DNA from: JBKBKN01 sp046294625
GTDB lineage: Bacteria; Bacteroidota; Bacteroidia; M30B66
NCBI GenBank assembly: GCA_046294625.1
Contig: JBKBKN010000032.1
Coordinates: forward strand, 1 to 29,685
DNA length: 29,685 nucleotides
Direction: 5' to 3'
Positions 16,551 through 24,079 of the stretch are shown in pieces. The position numbers were made by a program, and so were the translations under genes. Each line of letters begins with the position of its first letter. Positions within the stretch are counted from its first letter, which is position 1. The notes beneath the pieces are model-generated. The model did no database searches. It saw only the letters and a list, made by a program, of their open reading frames with translations, and had not been told where the DNA came from.

Positions 16551-18731
16551 TTACCGAATCATCAACTTTTGCACAGCATGTGTTCCAGATGAATGATATA
16601 ATTTCAAAAAATAAATACCGGGGGCAATACCAGCAGGAAGTGTAATTGTACCTGTTTGCTGATTATTGATTTGATCGCGCATAAGCACTCGTCCACTCAC
16701 ATCGAAAAGCTCAAGTTGAGCAGAAGAATATGTTTGATTGAACTGAATATGAACAAAATCTTTTGCCGGATTGGGATAAATTGTAAAAGTTGGTTGTTGA
16801 ACATTGAAGATGGCAGTGGGTTCAATACCACGGAAAAATTCAAGTCCGCCTGCTGCATTACCCACAATGATTTCAGGCATTTGGTCATTGTTTAAATCAG
16901 CTGCGGCTACTCCAATCATTTTTCCAAATCTTTGACCAACCAAAGTGCTGTCAAAAAGTGTGAAACTACCATTGATATTGTCATCAATACGACTATATCC
17001 GTAAATATAACCACTTTCTGAGCCACAAAAGAGATAAGTTGTGTCCTGCATGCGAATAAAACATGGTGTAACATAGCCAAAATTGCTTTCCGTCACCTTT
17101 ACCGTTCGCACCCCACCCAGAAAATCATTGTCGGCTGTGGTATTAAATTGTGCTTGAGCAGAATTACCCGTATTTGGGAAAAAACTCAAACGACCGGAAC
17201 GGTTTCCAACGATCAAATCTAGCAATCCATCTCGATCAAGGTCGAAAAGCTGTGGCGCGGAATAAGTCCCTGAGTTAATTCCTGCGAAACTTTGCGAATG
17301 CAATTCAAACTGTGCATCGCCAGTTGTTGCTACATTTTTTAAAAAGAGTATATTGCCCTGAAGGGTTCCCACTAACATATCTGCTTTGCCATCCCCATCC
17401 AGATCGCCGAAAGTTGGAAAAAGATAGCGCATATTCAAAGAACTCAAATTAGCCAAATCTTCTGTAATCAATCGGTAAGATGGAGATATATTGTTGCCAA
17501 TATTACGATATACAGCGATTTGACCGCGTAGTTCGGTGGGCGTATAATAACCTGCATTTCCGACTACTAAGTCTAGATCGCCGTCAGCATCAAAATCGAA
17601 GAAAACAGGATAAGCCCCTTCACCAAAATCGAGCATTTCCGATTGCAGAAAAGCTTGGTCGGTAAACCGGAAGTCAGGTATTAAATCTTCTCCCTGATTG
17701 AGATAGAGGTGCACCCCTGATTTATTTTCTGCATCCACATCAGTGTTTGGAGCTACAATCAAATCGCGCTTGCCATCATTGTTTACATCAAAAATATAAG
17801 CCCCTGGAAATGATTGTAAATGTACTGGTTGTGAAGGCGGAAAATCAAATGTGCTGGAAATCATATTTGCTTGCTGTGCAGTACCGCCATTGAGCAAAAA
17901 ATTGATTACCGGATAACCAATGCCACCAATTAATAAATCCTTCATCTGGTCATTGTTGGCATCGAAAGTGCAAAGGGTAGAGCCCGAGTGCCGCACCGGC
18001 TCTTCATCCACGCCTGGTCCGCCGCAACTACTATTTAAGTTAACGGCATTCGAAAGCATATCTTCCGTGAAATTTCCCCAACCCAAAGTTTCAAGTCTGA
18101 ATCGGAGTTCATTGGTGTTGCCTGATTGTTCTACCGAAAGATTTCGATGATATTCAACGCAGGTTCCTAAGATATAGAAAGTTAGGATATCCAAATCTCC
18201 GTCGCCATCAATATCGTCAATAGCCGGTAAATCTACCGGACTCACGAATAGATTCAATTCAAAGGGATTGTAATTGGAAGTGAGTAGTGGGTTAATCAAT
18301 TCAAATTGATTAAACGGAGGCTGCGAGCTGATGTTCTTGTGAATTCTAATACCATTTCCAGCCGAAGAAAAGATGTCGGGTTTGCCATCATTATCAAAAT
18401 CACGCAGCAATGCCCAAAAGCGGAGTTCAGGGAAAGAGGCTGCAAATTCGGGAGCAAAACGATAAACCTTCTGCCCTGCTTGGCTTTCGTTGATAAAAAT
18501 GCTTATTCGATTGCCTGTTTTTTCAAACACGAAGATATCTGCCAAACCATCCTGATTGATGTCAATGGGTGAAAACTGCGGTGCATTCATCCCACCTGCC
18601 CAGGCATTGCGCAGCTGTTCGCCCGCGCGATCTACCTGAATTTGCATGTCTCGCTCAAAACCAAAATTCTGAGCAAAATGTTCTTGGCATACACCAATAA
18701 TTCCGATAAAAATCAGTATTCGATTAAGCAT
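16551..18731 (-). CDS. FG-GAP/VCBS-repeat protein with T9SS type A sorting domain
   Basis: A 726-residue secreted protein. After a signal peptide (RILIFIGIIGVCQEHFAQ) it carries at least nine calcium-binding repeats of the DxDxDGxxD type, for example DINQDGLADIFVFE, DFDNDGKPDIF, DIDGDGDLDILTF, DVNNDGKRDLIVAPN, DLDGDGKADMLVGT and DLNNDQMPEIIVGN, consistent with a beta-propeller. Residues about 645-726 are a type A T9SS domain (FTIYPNPAKDFVHIQFN, ELFDVSGRVL, GIYFLKL). It is exported across the outer membrane, probably surface-held; its target is unknown. The start overlaps the end of apt by 19 bases, so it is translated from the apt transcript. Confidence 0.9.
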   Translation of the reverse strand: MLNRILIFIGIIGVCQEHFAQNFGFERDMQIQVDRAGEQLRNAWAGGMNAPQFSPIDINQDGLADIFVFEKTGNRISIFINESQAGQKVYRFAPEFAASFPELRFWALLRDFDNDGKPDIFSSAGNGIRIHKNISSQPPFNQFELINPLLTSNYNPFELNLFVSPVDLPAIDDIDGDGDLDILTFYILGTCVEYHRNLSVEQSGNTNELRFRLETLGWGNFTEDMLSNAVNLNSSCGGPGVDEEPVRHSGSTLCTFDANNDQMKDLLIGGIGYPVINFLLNGGTAQQANMISSTFDFPPSQPVHLQSFPGAYIFDVNNDGKRDLIVAPNTDVDAENKSGVHLYLNQGEDLIPDFRFTDQAFLQSEMLDFGEGAYPVFFDFDADGDLDLVVGNAGYYTPTELRGQIAVYRNIGNNISPSYRLITEDLANLSSLNMRYLFPTFGDLDGDGKADMLVGTLQGNILFLKNVATTGDAQFELHSQSFAGINSGTYSAPQLFDLDRDGLLDLIVGNRSGRLSFFPNTGNSAQAQFNTTADNDFLGGVRTVKVTESNFGYVTPCFIRMQDTTYLFCGSESGYIYGYSRIDDNINGSFTLFDSTLVGQRFGKMIGVAAADLNNDQMPEIIVGNAAGGLEFFRGIEPTAIFNVQQPTFTIYPNPAKDFVHIQFNQTYSSAQLELFDVSGRVLMRDQINNQQTGTITLPAGIAPGIYFLKLYHSSGTHAVQKLMIR

Positions 18732-19243
18732 TGAATATCGGCATCATAGGGAAGCAATTTCTCCTTACCATCCAGGAAACTCAGACCTACTATAAAAGAA
18801 AAACCCGCGATACGGGCACTTTGTTTCAATACCAAAGCCGCAGCCGCACCAGCTGTTCCTCCGGTGGCAAGCAAATCGTCGTGAATAATTACATTCCAAC
18901 CGGGCTTAATAGTGTCAATGTGCATTTCCACCACAGCCGAACCATATTCCAAATCATAAGCGTGCGAAATGGTTTTGTAAGGTAGTTTCCCGGCTTTTCG
19001 CACAGGAATAAATGGCACCTGAAGGGATTGGGCCATCATCATTCCAAAGAAAAATCCGCGACTTTCTACACCAATTACAGCGTCAATTATTTTGTTATGA
19101 TAAGGTGCAAGCAGCGCTTGATTAATTTCTTTGCACAATTCGGGCATTTCCAAAATTGGCGTTATATCTTTAAAAACGATGCCCGGCTTGGGAAAATCAT
19201 GCACATCGCGAATGGCTTCTGCCAACTTTTCTGAAATCGTCAT
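18713..19243 (-). CDS. apt: Adenine phosphoribosyltransferase
   Basis: A 176-residue cytosolic salvage enzyme making AMP from adenine and PRPP. The PRPP-binding motif VIIHDDLLATGGTA (118-131) is complete. DFPKPGIVFKDITPIL at the start, GVESRGFFFG and VPVRKAGKLP-like residues (FIPVRKAGKLP) are the family marks. Length is normal. It starts one base after the stop of the HHH protein gene and runs into the FG-GAP gene, so the three appear to be one operon. Confidence 0.96.
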   Translation of the reverse strand: MTISEKLAEAIRDVHDFPKPGIVFKDITPILEMPELCKEINQALLAPYHNKIIDAVIGVESRGFFFGMMMAQSLQVPFIPVRKAGKLPYKTISHAYDLEYGSAVVEMHIDTIKPGWNVIIHDDLLATGGTAGAAAALVLKQSARIAGFSFIVGLSFLDGKEKLLPYDADIQCLIEY

Positions 19244-19244
19244 C

Positions 19245-20189
19245 CTATTCTATAAGTAAATATGGTTTAATCTTACTGATTTTATCCTGATCAAGGGCAT
19301 GCAATTTATTCAAATCTTCTATACGGCGGAATGGACCGTGCTGCTTTCTGTAATTTACTATGGCTCGTGCTATGCCATTGCGAAAATAAGGGTGCGCATA
19401 TAACTCTTTCTCTTCCAGAAGATTAACGTTCATTTTTTTGATTTGGGTGGTGTCTAAAACAATTTGTGGAGCTACAATTTGATACAATGAGTCGCTAAAC
19501 CGATACACTTCGAGCAATTGCTCCTTGCGGTGGAAGCCCCCGAGTTTTTCGCGATAGCGATAAATGTTTCGGGCAAAATACGGCCCTATGCCTTTTATTT
19601 TGGTTAATTCGATGGTGTCGGCCATATTAAGCTCAATCGGTTCAAATGATTTAGGTGCATATTCCTGCCTTGAGGATTCAACCGGCTTTTTGGGATACTT
19701 GGCTGCAAAAAAACGCTCCTTGTCAGGCAATTGGATAAATGGCTCCATCAAAGCATAACGCTCTTCGCTAATACAAAATACCTTGCTGAGCTGCTCTTTA
19801 TATTGAAATCCTTCGGGTAGCTTGGCCTTGTATTTCTCAATGAGAGCAGCTTCTTTACCACTAAAACCCATTCGCTCCCAATCGGCAGCCTGCATGTGAT
19901 TGGGATGAAATGCAAATGGGCGAAATGCCTTCTTTTCAGCTTTCTGAAAATTCAACATATCTTCACGAAGATCGGCTTCACCTAAGTAATTTGTGTCATT
20001 GACTGATATGTTTTCAACAAAACTCATCAGTCTTTTCCTGATCTCCGGATCTTGGTGAAAGCGGGTATGCTGATAATTGCTAACCCAGCGATTTATTACC
20101 AATAAAACGACACACAACACGAGCAAAGAAATAATTCTTCGCTGTTCGGTCATACTAAATGTGAATAATAGTGCTATAAATCGCCTCAT
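19245..20189 (-). CDS. Membrane-anchored helix-hairpin-helix (ComEA-like) protein
   Basis: A 314-residue protein with one N-terminal membrane span (RRIISLLVLCVVLLVINRW) and, after a linker, two or more helix-hairpin-helix motifs: ELTKIKGIGPYFARNIYRYREKLGGF around 200-228, and HPYFRNGIARAIVNYRKQHGPF near the end. HHH pairs of this kind bind DNA and resemble ComEA, the periplasmic DNA receptor, but the long form with an N-terminal FxFS..ERR segment before the span is a Bacteroidota family whose role is not settled. I choose ATG 20189 because that start keeps FTFSMTEQRR and follows a full promoter by three bases; ATG 20153 is the alternative, and TTG 20195 lies inside the -7 box. Confidence 0.85.
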   Translation of the reverse strand: MRRFIALLFTFSMTEQRRIISLLVLCVVLLVINRWVSNYQHTRFHQDPEIRKRLMSFVENISVNDTNYLGEADLREDMLNFQKAEKKAFRPFAFHPNHMQAADWERMGFSGKEAALIEKYKAKLPEGFQYKEQLSKVFCISEERYALMEPFIQLPDKERFFAAKYPKKPVESSRQEYAPKSFEPIELNMADTIELTKIKGIGPYFARNIYRYREKLGGFHRKEQLLEVYRFSDSLYQIVAPQIVLDTTQIKKMNVNLLEEKELYAHPYFRNGIARAIVNYRKQHGPFRRIEDLNKLHALDQDKISKIKPYLLIE

Positions 20190-20192
20190 ATT

Positions 20193-20225
20193 CAAAGATA
20201 CCGAAATCAGCTCGTGAAAGTCAAA
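20193..20225 (-). promoter_or_regulatory. Full Bacteroidota promoter of the HHH-apt operon
   Basis: On the minus strand TTTG (20225-20222), a 21-base spacer and TATCTTTG (20200-20193) match the Bacteroidota sigma consensus TTTG-N19/21-TAnnTTTG. The ATG at 20189 follows after three bases, so the message should be leaderless. This is the best promoter in the window. Confidence 0.75.
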
Positions 20226-20334
20226 TTAAAATTGATAAAAATGTTATGAAATTAGATCCTTTCCGCTTAATGCTAGCCTTCTAAAGAAATGATGTTGGTT
20301 AAACCGATGCGCAAAAAATTGAATTTCTGATGAA

Positions 20335-20427
20335 CCCCCCGATAAGCGGCATATGCAAATTTGCTTGCACGGAAGGTTGAGCGGAATTTGCAATTCCGCT
20401 CGGATCATAAGCTAATTTGCAATTAGC
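20335..20427 (-). repeat. Inverted copy of the multi-hairpin element next to RAYT
   Basis: Read on the minus strand the element has hairpin I, GCTAATT-GCA-AATTAGC (20427-20411), a linker, hairpin II, GCGGAATT-GCA-AATTCCGC (20399-20381), then a CAACCTTC stretch, a GCATATGCCGCTTAT segment and a final run of six G. Order, linker lengths and the tail match the first tandem copy at 21960-22054, although the stems have different sequences. It begins 11 bases past the RAYT stop, as expected of a REP-like element served by that transposase. Confidence 0.8.
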
Positions 20428-20438
20428 CTTACTTACAA

Positions 20439-21002
20439 TCAAATTGTTTTCCATGTCATACTAACTTTTATAATGTCCAACAAACCTTTTTCATCATTAT
20501 AACAAGCAGCACTTGAATAAATATACTGCTCAGGTTTGGTTACAATTCCAGCTCTCACAGGATTCATGTGAACGTAATCTATTTTCTGGTCAATAAATTT
20601 ATTGCTTATTAGTTCTACCGCGTGATTTTCATGCGTCCAAACTTGATGTTGCCCTTTCTTGTTTTGTCTTTGCGCTGCATGAGCAAACAATCTTAGCATC
20701 CAATTTTTTCTGCTCTCATTCCCTTGTTCTATATAATCAATAATTTGTTTACTAGTAAATTTCTTGAAATCGCGAATAGTTCCACTTAAATCACTTATTG
20801 AACTACGGACAACCAAATGAATATGATTTGACATAATAACCCAAGCATAGATTTCAAGTCCTTTATTTTTCTGACAATAGCGCAAGCTTTCAATCACAAT
20901 ATCACGGTATTGTTGTCTGGAAAATAGATCAATCCAATAAACTACCTGGATGGTCAGATAATATGCCGCATCTTGATTTGCTATTTGATAACCTGTTGGC
21001 AT
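20439..21002 (-). CDS. REP-associated tyrosine transposase (RAYT), IS200-like
   Basis: A 187-residue Y1-type single-strand transposase. The frame is open from TTG 21017, but ATG 21002 gives the family start MPTGYQIANQDAAYYLTIQVV. The metal-binding HUH motif is present as NHIHLVV, and IRDFKKFTSKQIIDYI, QVWTHENHAVEL, IDQKIDYVHMNPVRAG and PEQYIYSSA follow in the family order. RAYTs are stand-alone relatives of IS200/IS605 transposases that act on REP palindromes instead of having their own terminal ends. Palindromic elements lie directly downstream and 1 kb upstream, fitting that role. It seems intact. Confidence 0.9.
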   Translation of the reverse strand: MPTGYQIANQDAAYYLTIQVVYWIDLFSRQQYRDIVIESLRYCQKNKGLEIYAWVIMSNHIHLVVRSSISDLSGTIRDFKKFTSKQIIDYIEQGNESRKNWMLRLFAHAAQRQNKKGQHQVWTHENHAVELISNKFIDQKIDYVHMNPVRAGIVTKPEQYIYSSAACYNDEKGLLDIIKVSMTWKTI

Positions 21003-21105
21003 AAATTGATATATCAAAAAAATTAAAATCAGAATTGTAATTAAGTAAATAAAATTGAGAATACCATAAAATAAACATAATATTCATAAATTCGGCTCCG
21101 CTCCC

Positions 21106-21141
21106 GCAAGACTTCCGAAGGGTGTCTTGTGGGTAATAAGT
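21106..21141. repeat. Left arm of an inverted palindrome bracketing the broken RAYT
   Basis: A 23-base imperfect palindrome (core 21107-21129: CAAGAC, loop, GTCTTG) within about 36 bases that recur in inverted orientation at 21883-21914. The outer stem extends to CCCGCAAGAC (21103-21112) with GTCTTGTGGG (21124-21133). Confidence 0.75.
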
Positions 21142-21284
21142 AATGGAATTCTCCCGACTTCCTTTAAATAAAATTCCATTCATTTTTCATGTGCCAATAA
21201 TTTGTTTTAAATCGGCCACATGGAACTCCATGTTTGCAATTTTCATTGGCATTTGTGTTTAATTGGCAAAAATGTTCGTTGCAT

Positions 21285-21833
21285 TTACAAAGGCTCCAAA
21301 TTAAGTAATCCTTTTGATTCATTAAAATTTCTTGCACTGCTGTATAGATATTCTTCAGGTTTCTCAACAAATCCTGCTTCCACAGGGTTCATGAGTATAT
21401 AATCCAGCTTTTGTTGAATTACGTTAACAGATCATAGTTCTATGGGCTTGTTGTTTTGTTGCCAAAACTGATATTCATTATTATTGCTGTTATATTCTCC
21501 TGCATGTCTGAATTTTGATAACATCCATTCCTTTCTGCTTTCACCAGGATGCTCTTGAATGGCTTTAATAAGCTGTCGTGAGGTAAATTTCTTAAAATCA
21601 CGAATAATACCTATCAACTCAAAACCATCTTTCGCTTTGACAATCAGATGAATGTGATTTGTCATCAAACACCAGGCATAAAGCAAAAGACCTTTTTCTT
21701 TTTGGCAATATCGTAAGCTATCAATTACAATTTCTCTATATTCAATTCGTGTGAATGCGTCAACCCAAGAAACTGTAGTTAAACTTATAAAATATAAGCC
21801 ATCAGGATTATGTATTTTATATTCTCTGCTCAT
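21285..21833 (-). pseudogene. Second RAYT, broken by an in-frame TGA
   Basis: A diverged paralogue of the intact RAYT. The first part (21435-21833) has MSREYKIHNPDGLYFISLTTV, the HUH motif NHIHLIV and IRDFKKFTSRQL, and stops at TGA 21432-21434 after KPIEL. The same frame then continues without a shift as SVNVIQQKLDYILMNPVEAG, PEEYLYSSARNFN and ends at TAA 21285. The intact paralogue has ELISNKFIDQKIDYVHMNPV at this place, so the TGA replaces one residue in an otherwise whole 182-codon gene. A TGG to TGA change is a likely origin. The truncated product would lack the C-terminal helices. Inverted palindromes sit on both sides. Confidence 0.85.
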
Positions 21834-21882
21834 TGTTTTGGTAAAAATAGTGATTTAATCAAGTCAGAGACTTGATCTACTT

Positions 21883-21914
21883 ATAAGTCACAAGACGCCC
21901 TTCGGAAGTCTTGC
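21883..21914. repeat. Right arm of the inverted palindrome bracketing the broken RAYT
   Basis: CAAGAC (21891-21896), an 11-base loop and GTCTTG (21908-21913) form the reverse complement of the left arm at 21107-21129 with one mismatch in 23 bases; the matching continues outward through an ATAAGTA/TACTTAT stretch. Confidence 0.75.
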
Positions 21915-21941
21915 GACAGCGAGGGAAGTCTTGCGACAGCG
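21904..21941 (+). repeat. Tandem pair of an 18-base unit
   Basis: GGAAGTCTTGCGACAGCG occurs at 21904-21921 and again at 21924-21941, a period of 20 bases. The first copy contains the right half of the palindrome arm; the second leads straight into the G run that opens the multi-hairpin array. Confidence 0.8.
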
Positions 21942-22362
21942 GGGGTATTTTATGTTTTAGCTGAATTATAAATTCAGCGATGTTCCAAGCGGCATTTTAA
22001 ATGACCGCTTAACCTTCATTGCATAATAAAAGGCATATACCGCTGAACGGGGGGATTTTATGTTTTAGCTGAATTATAAATTCAGCGATGTTCAAATCGG
22101 TACGCCAGTGGCGCATCCACTTAACTTCTACACAGAACGGGGCACATTTATTCTAACGGGGATGGATTGGAATTATATTTAGCTGAATTACAAATTCAGC
22201 GATGTTCCAAGCGGCATTTTAAATGACCGCTTAACGACCACGAAACATTCCGCCGAGCTAGGAGTATTTTATGTTTTAGCTGAATTATAAATTCAGCGAT
22301 GTTCCAAGCGGCATTTTAAATGACCGCTTAACGACCACGGAACATTCCGCCGAGCTAGGGGG
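21941..22362 (+). repeat. Array of four tandem multi-hairpin elements (REP-like)
   Basis: This gene-free 545-base gap is filled by four units, about 97-114 bases apart. Each has a lead TTTA, hairpin I GCTGAATT-ATA-AATTCAGC (21960-21978, 22068-22086, 22279-22297; with an ACA loop at 22182-22200), the link GATGTTC, a second hairpin, and a tail usually ending in a G run. Hairpin II is GCGGCATTTTAAATGACCGC at 21989-22008, 22211-22230 and 22308-22327; the second unit has CGCCAGTGGCG (22103-22113) instead. Units 3 and 4 differ at about three positions over 84 bases. They are oriented opposite to the RAYT genes and to the copy at 20335-20427. No coding frame crosses them. Confidence 0.9.
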
Positions 22363-22378
22363 GCAATCAAATATTTAT

Positions 22379-24079
22379 TTAATTCATCTTCACAACTTTG
22401 CCAAAATAGATTCTTTTTGATGAGCTAAGTTGAATGTAATAGACACCAACGGAAGCTTGCGAAATGTCTATTGTAAACTGCCCATTGAAAGGATTTAAAG
22501 CAAATTGATTCACTAAACGACCATCTGAACTTGTTACCAATACTTGCAATTCCTTTTCCTGAATTAAGTCAGATGGAATGTTAACCCTGCAAATCCCTTC
22601 TCCAGGATTGGGAAATACCAATAATCCCTCGTCATCAATCTGATTATTCTCCCTGAGAAAGCCAGTGAATTCCGGAATTTTAGCGACATATACATTCCAG
22701 TTCCAACCGTCTGCATTTAACAAATGACTGCCCAATTTAAGCTCTTTTTTAAATGTTCCTGATAAATACATGCTATTATTTCTAAATATTTGAGTTAAAC
22801 CCCAATAAGTATCTTCTAACATTCGAAGCCCAATAACATCACCAACTGAATTGAATCTTAAAATAAAGGTAACAGGACGAGAACGAGGGCCAATCCGAAA
22901 TGAACCAATTTCTATTATATTCTCTCCTTTAGGAAACAAGCCAAAAATATAGAAGGAGTTTGTAAATTCCGAATATTCCATTGGGGGAAATAAAAATAAC
23001 AACGAATCAAATTTGTGAATCACTACATGACCAAGAGTGTTGTTTGCATCAAATTTATAAATACAGAAATTCAAACCATAGTTGGGGAATATTGGGCTCT
23101 CATTGTAAGTAGAGTCGTCATTGCATCGCCCGTAAATTAAATAAGAATTGTCTAGTATATCACCTTTAGATATATGATAATTAAAGGGGAGTCTAGTTCT
23201 TTCAATTGAATTATTTGTGTAAATTAAATTTTGATCAAACTCAAAGCTTGCTAATTGTGGAGTAACGTCTGTAACAAAGATTTGATTTTCGTTAGTTATC
23301 AATGTATCATCGAAAACCATCGCATCTATCCACAAAAAGCCGTCTATTGTAATAATTTTCTCATATTTAATTGAAACTTCATTTTCTAGAGACATATCCT
23401 TATTCCCCTTAAAAGGCTGAACCACATTAATCAAATTACCAGATGAATCAAGTTTGGCTATCCACCCCCCCTTAGTAGATCCAATCATTGGCACAAATGA
23501 AAAGTTAGTATTAAACCCGGAAATAAGAATACAATCATTTTCATCGAGCAGCATTAATTTTCCATTTAAACCATGCAGATTCTTTGCAAATATTAATTGA
23601 CCTGTTGAACTTATCTTAAGAAGGAAATTGATTTGTGATGATTCAGATGATAATACAATTGAATTTTCAAAATATAATTGATTAGAGAACGTAATTCCGG
23701 TAACAAATATGGCATTGTCTTTTTCAGAATAAAGCGAACTTGTAATTTGATCAAGATATTCCGGTTGATTAAGCATATTTAAACCTCCGGTTTGGACTAT
23801 CCATTCAAGCCTTTGAGAATTATTAATCTTACCTATGTAAATGTCATTAATGCCTCTATGGTTAAATTGATACTCATTAAACGACAAACTAGTTGTAGAA
23901 GTAAGGTAGTTGTTGTCAAATAATCCAAGATAGATATTCTCTTCATTGTCTATTTGAAGAATTTTAGAATAAATACTCTTATTACTTTGTTCATTAACAA
24001 TACCAAATAACCACTCCCAATCCTGAGCCTGTATATTAGCACTCAACGACAACAAAATAATGAATACAAGCCTTCTCAT
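22379..24079 (-). CDS. T9SS cargo protein, probable beta-propeller
   Basis: A 566-residue secreted protein. It has a signal peptide (RRLVFIILLSLSANIQAQ) and begins WEWLFGIVNEQSNKSIYSKILQIDNEENIYLGL, the style of SBBP/beta-propeller cargo proteins of Bacteroidota. The body repeats short units of the type NDIYIGKIN..LEWIVQTGG, IFVTGITFSNQLYF, LLKISSTGQLIFAKNL, GWIAKLDSSGNLINV. Residues about 486-566 are a type A T9SS domain (LLVFPNPGEGICRVN, TSSDGRLVNQF, GVYYIQL). It is surface-delivered; its ligand is unknown. Its ATG overlaps the stop of the upstream hydrolase by four bases (ATGA), so the two are coupled. It is the last gene of the minus-strand operon. Confidence 0.85.
   Translation of the reverse strand: MRRLVFIILLSLSANIQAQDWEWLFGIVNEQSNKSIYSKILQIDNEENIYLGLFDNNYLTSTTSLSFNEYQFNHRGINDIYIGKINNSQRLEWIVQTGGLNMLNQPEYLDQITSSLYSEKDNAIFVTGITFSNQLYFENSIVLSSESSQINFLLKISSTGQLIFAKNLHGLNGKLMLLDENDCILISGFNTNFSFVPMIGSTKGGWIAKLDSSGNLINVVQPFKGNKDMSLENEVSIKYEKIITIDGFLWIDAMVFDDTLITNENQIFVTDVTPQLASFEFDQNLIYTNNSIERTRLPFNYHISKGDILDNSYLIYGRCNDDSTYNESPIFPNYGLNFCIYKFDANNTLGHVVIHKFDSLLFLFPPMEYSEFTNSFYIFGLFPKGENIIEIGSFRIGPRSRPVTFILRFNSVGDVIGLRMLEDTYWGLTQIFRNNSMYLSGTFKKELKLGSHLLNADGWNWNVYVAKIPEFTGFLRENNQIDDEGLLVFPNPGEGICRVNIPSDLIQEKELQVLVTSSDGRLVNQFALNPFNGQFTIDISQASVGVYYIQLSSSKRIYFGKVVKMN

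Noticed and set aside
21941..22362. CRISPR array
   Set aside because: Units are 97-114 bases apart with the conserved part longer than any spacer, the variable parts are themselves palindromic and partly repeated, and no cas gene is present.
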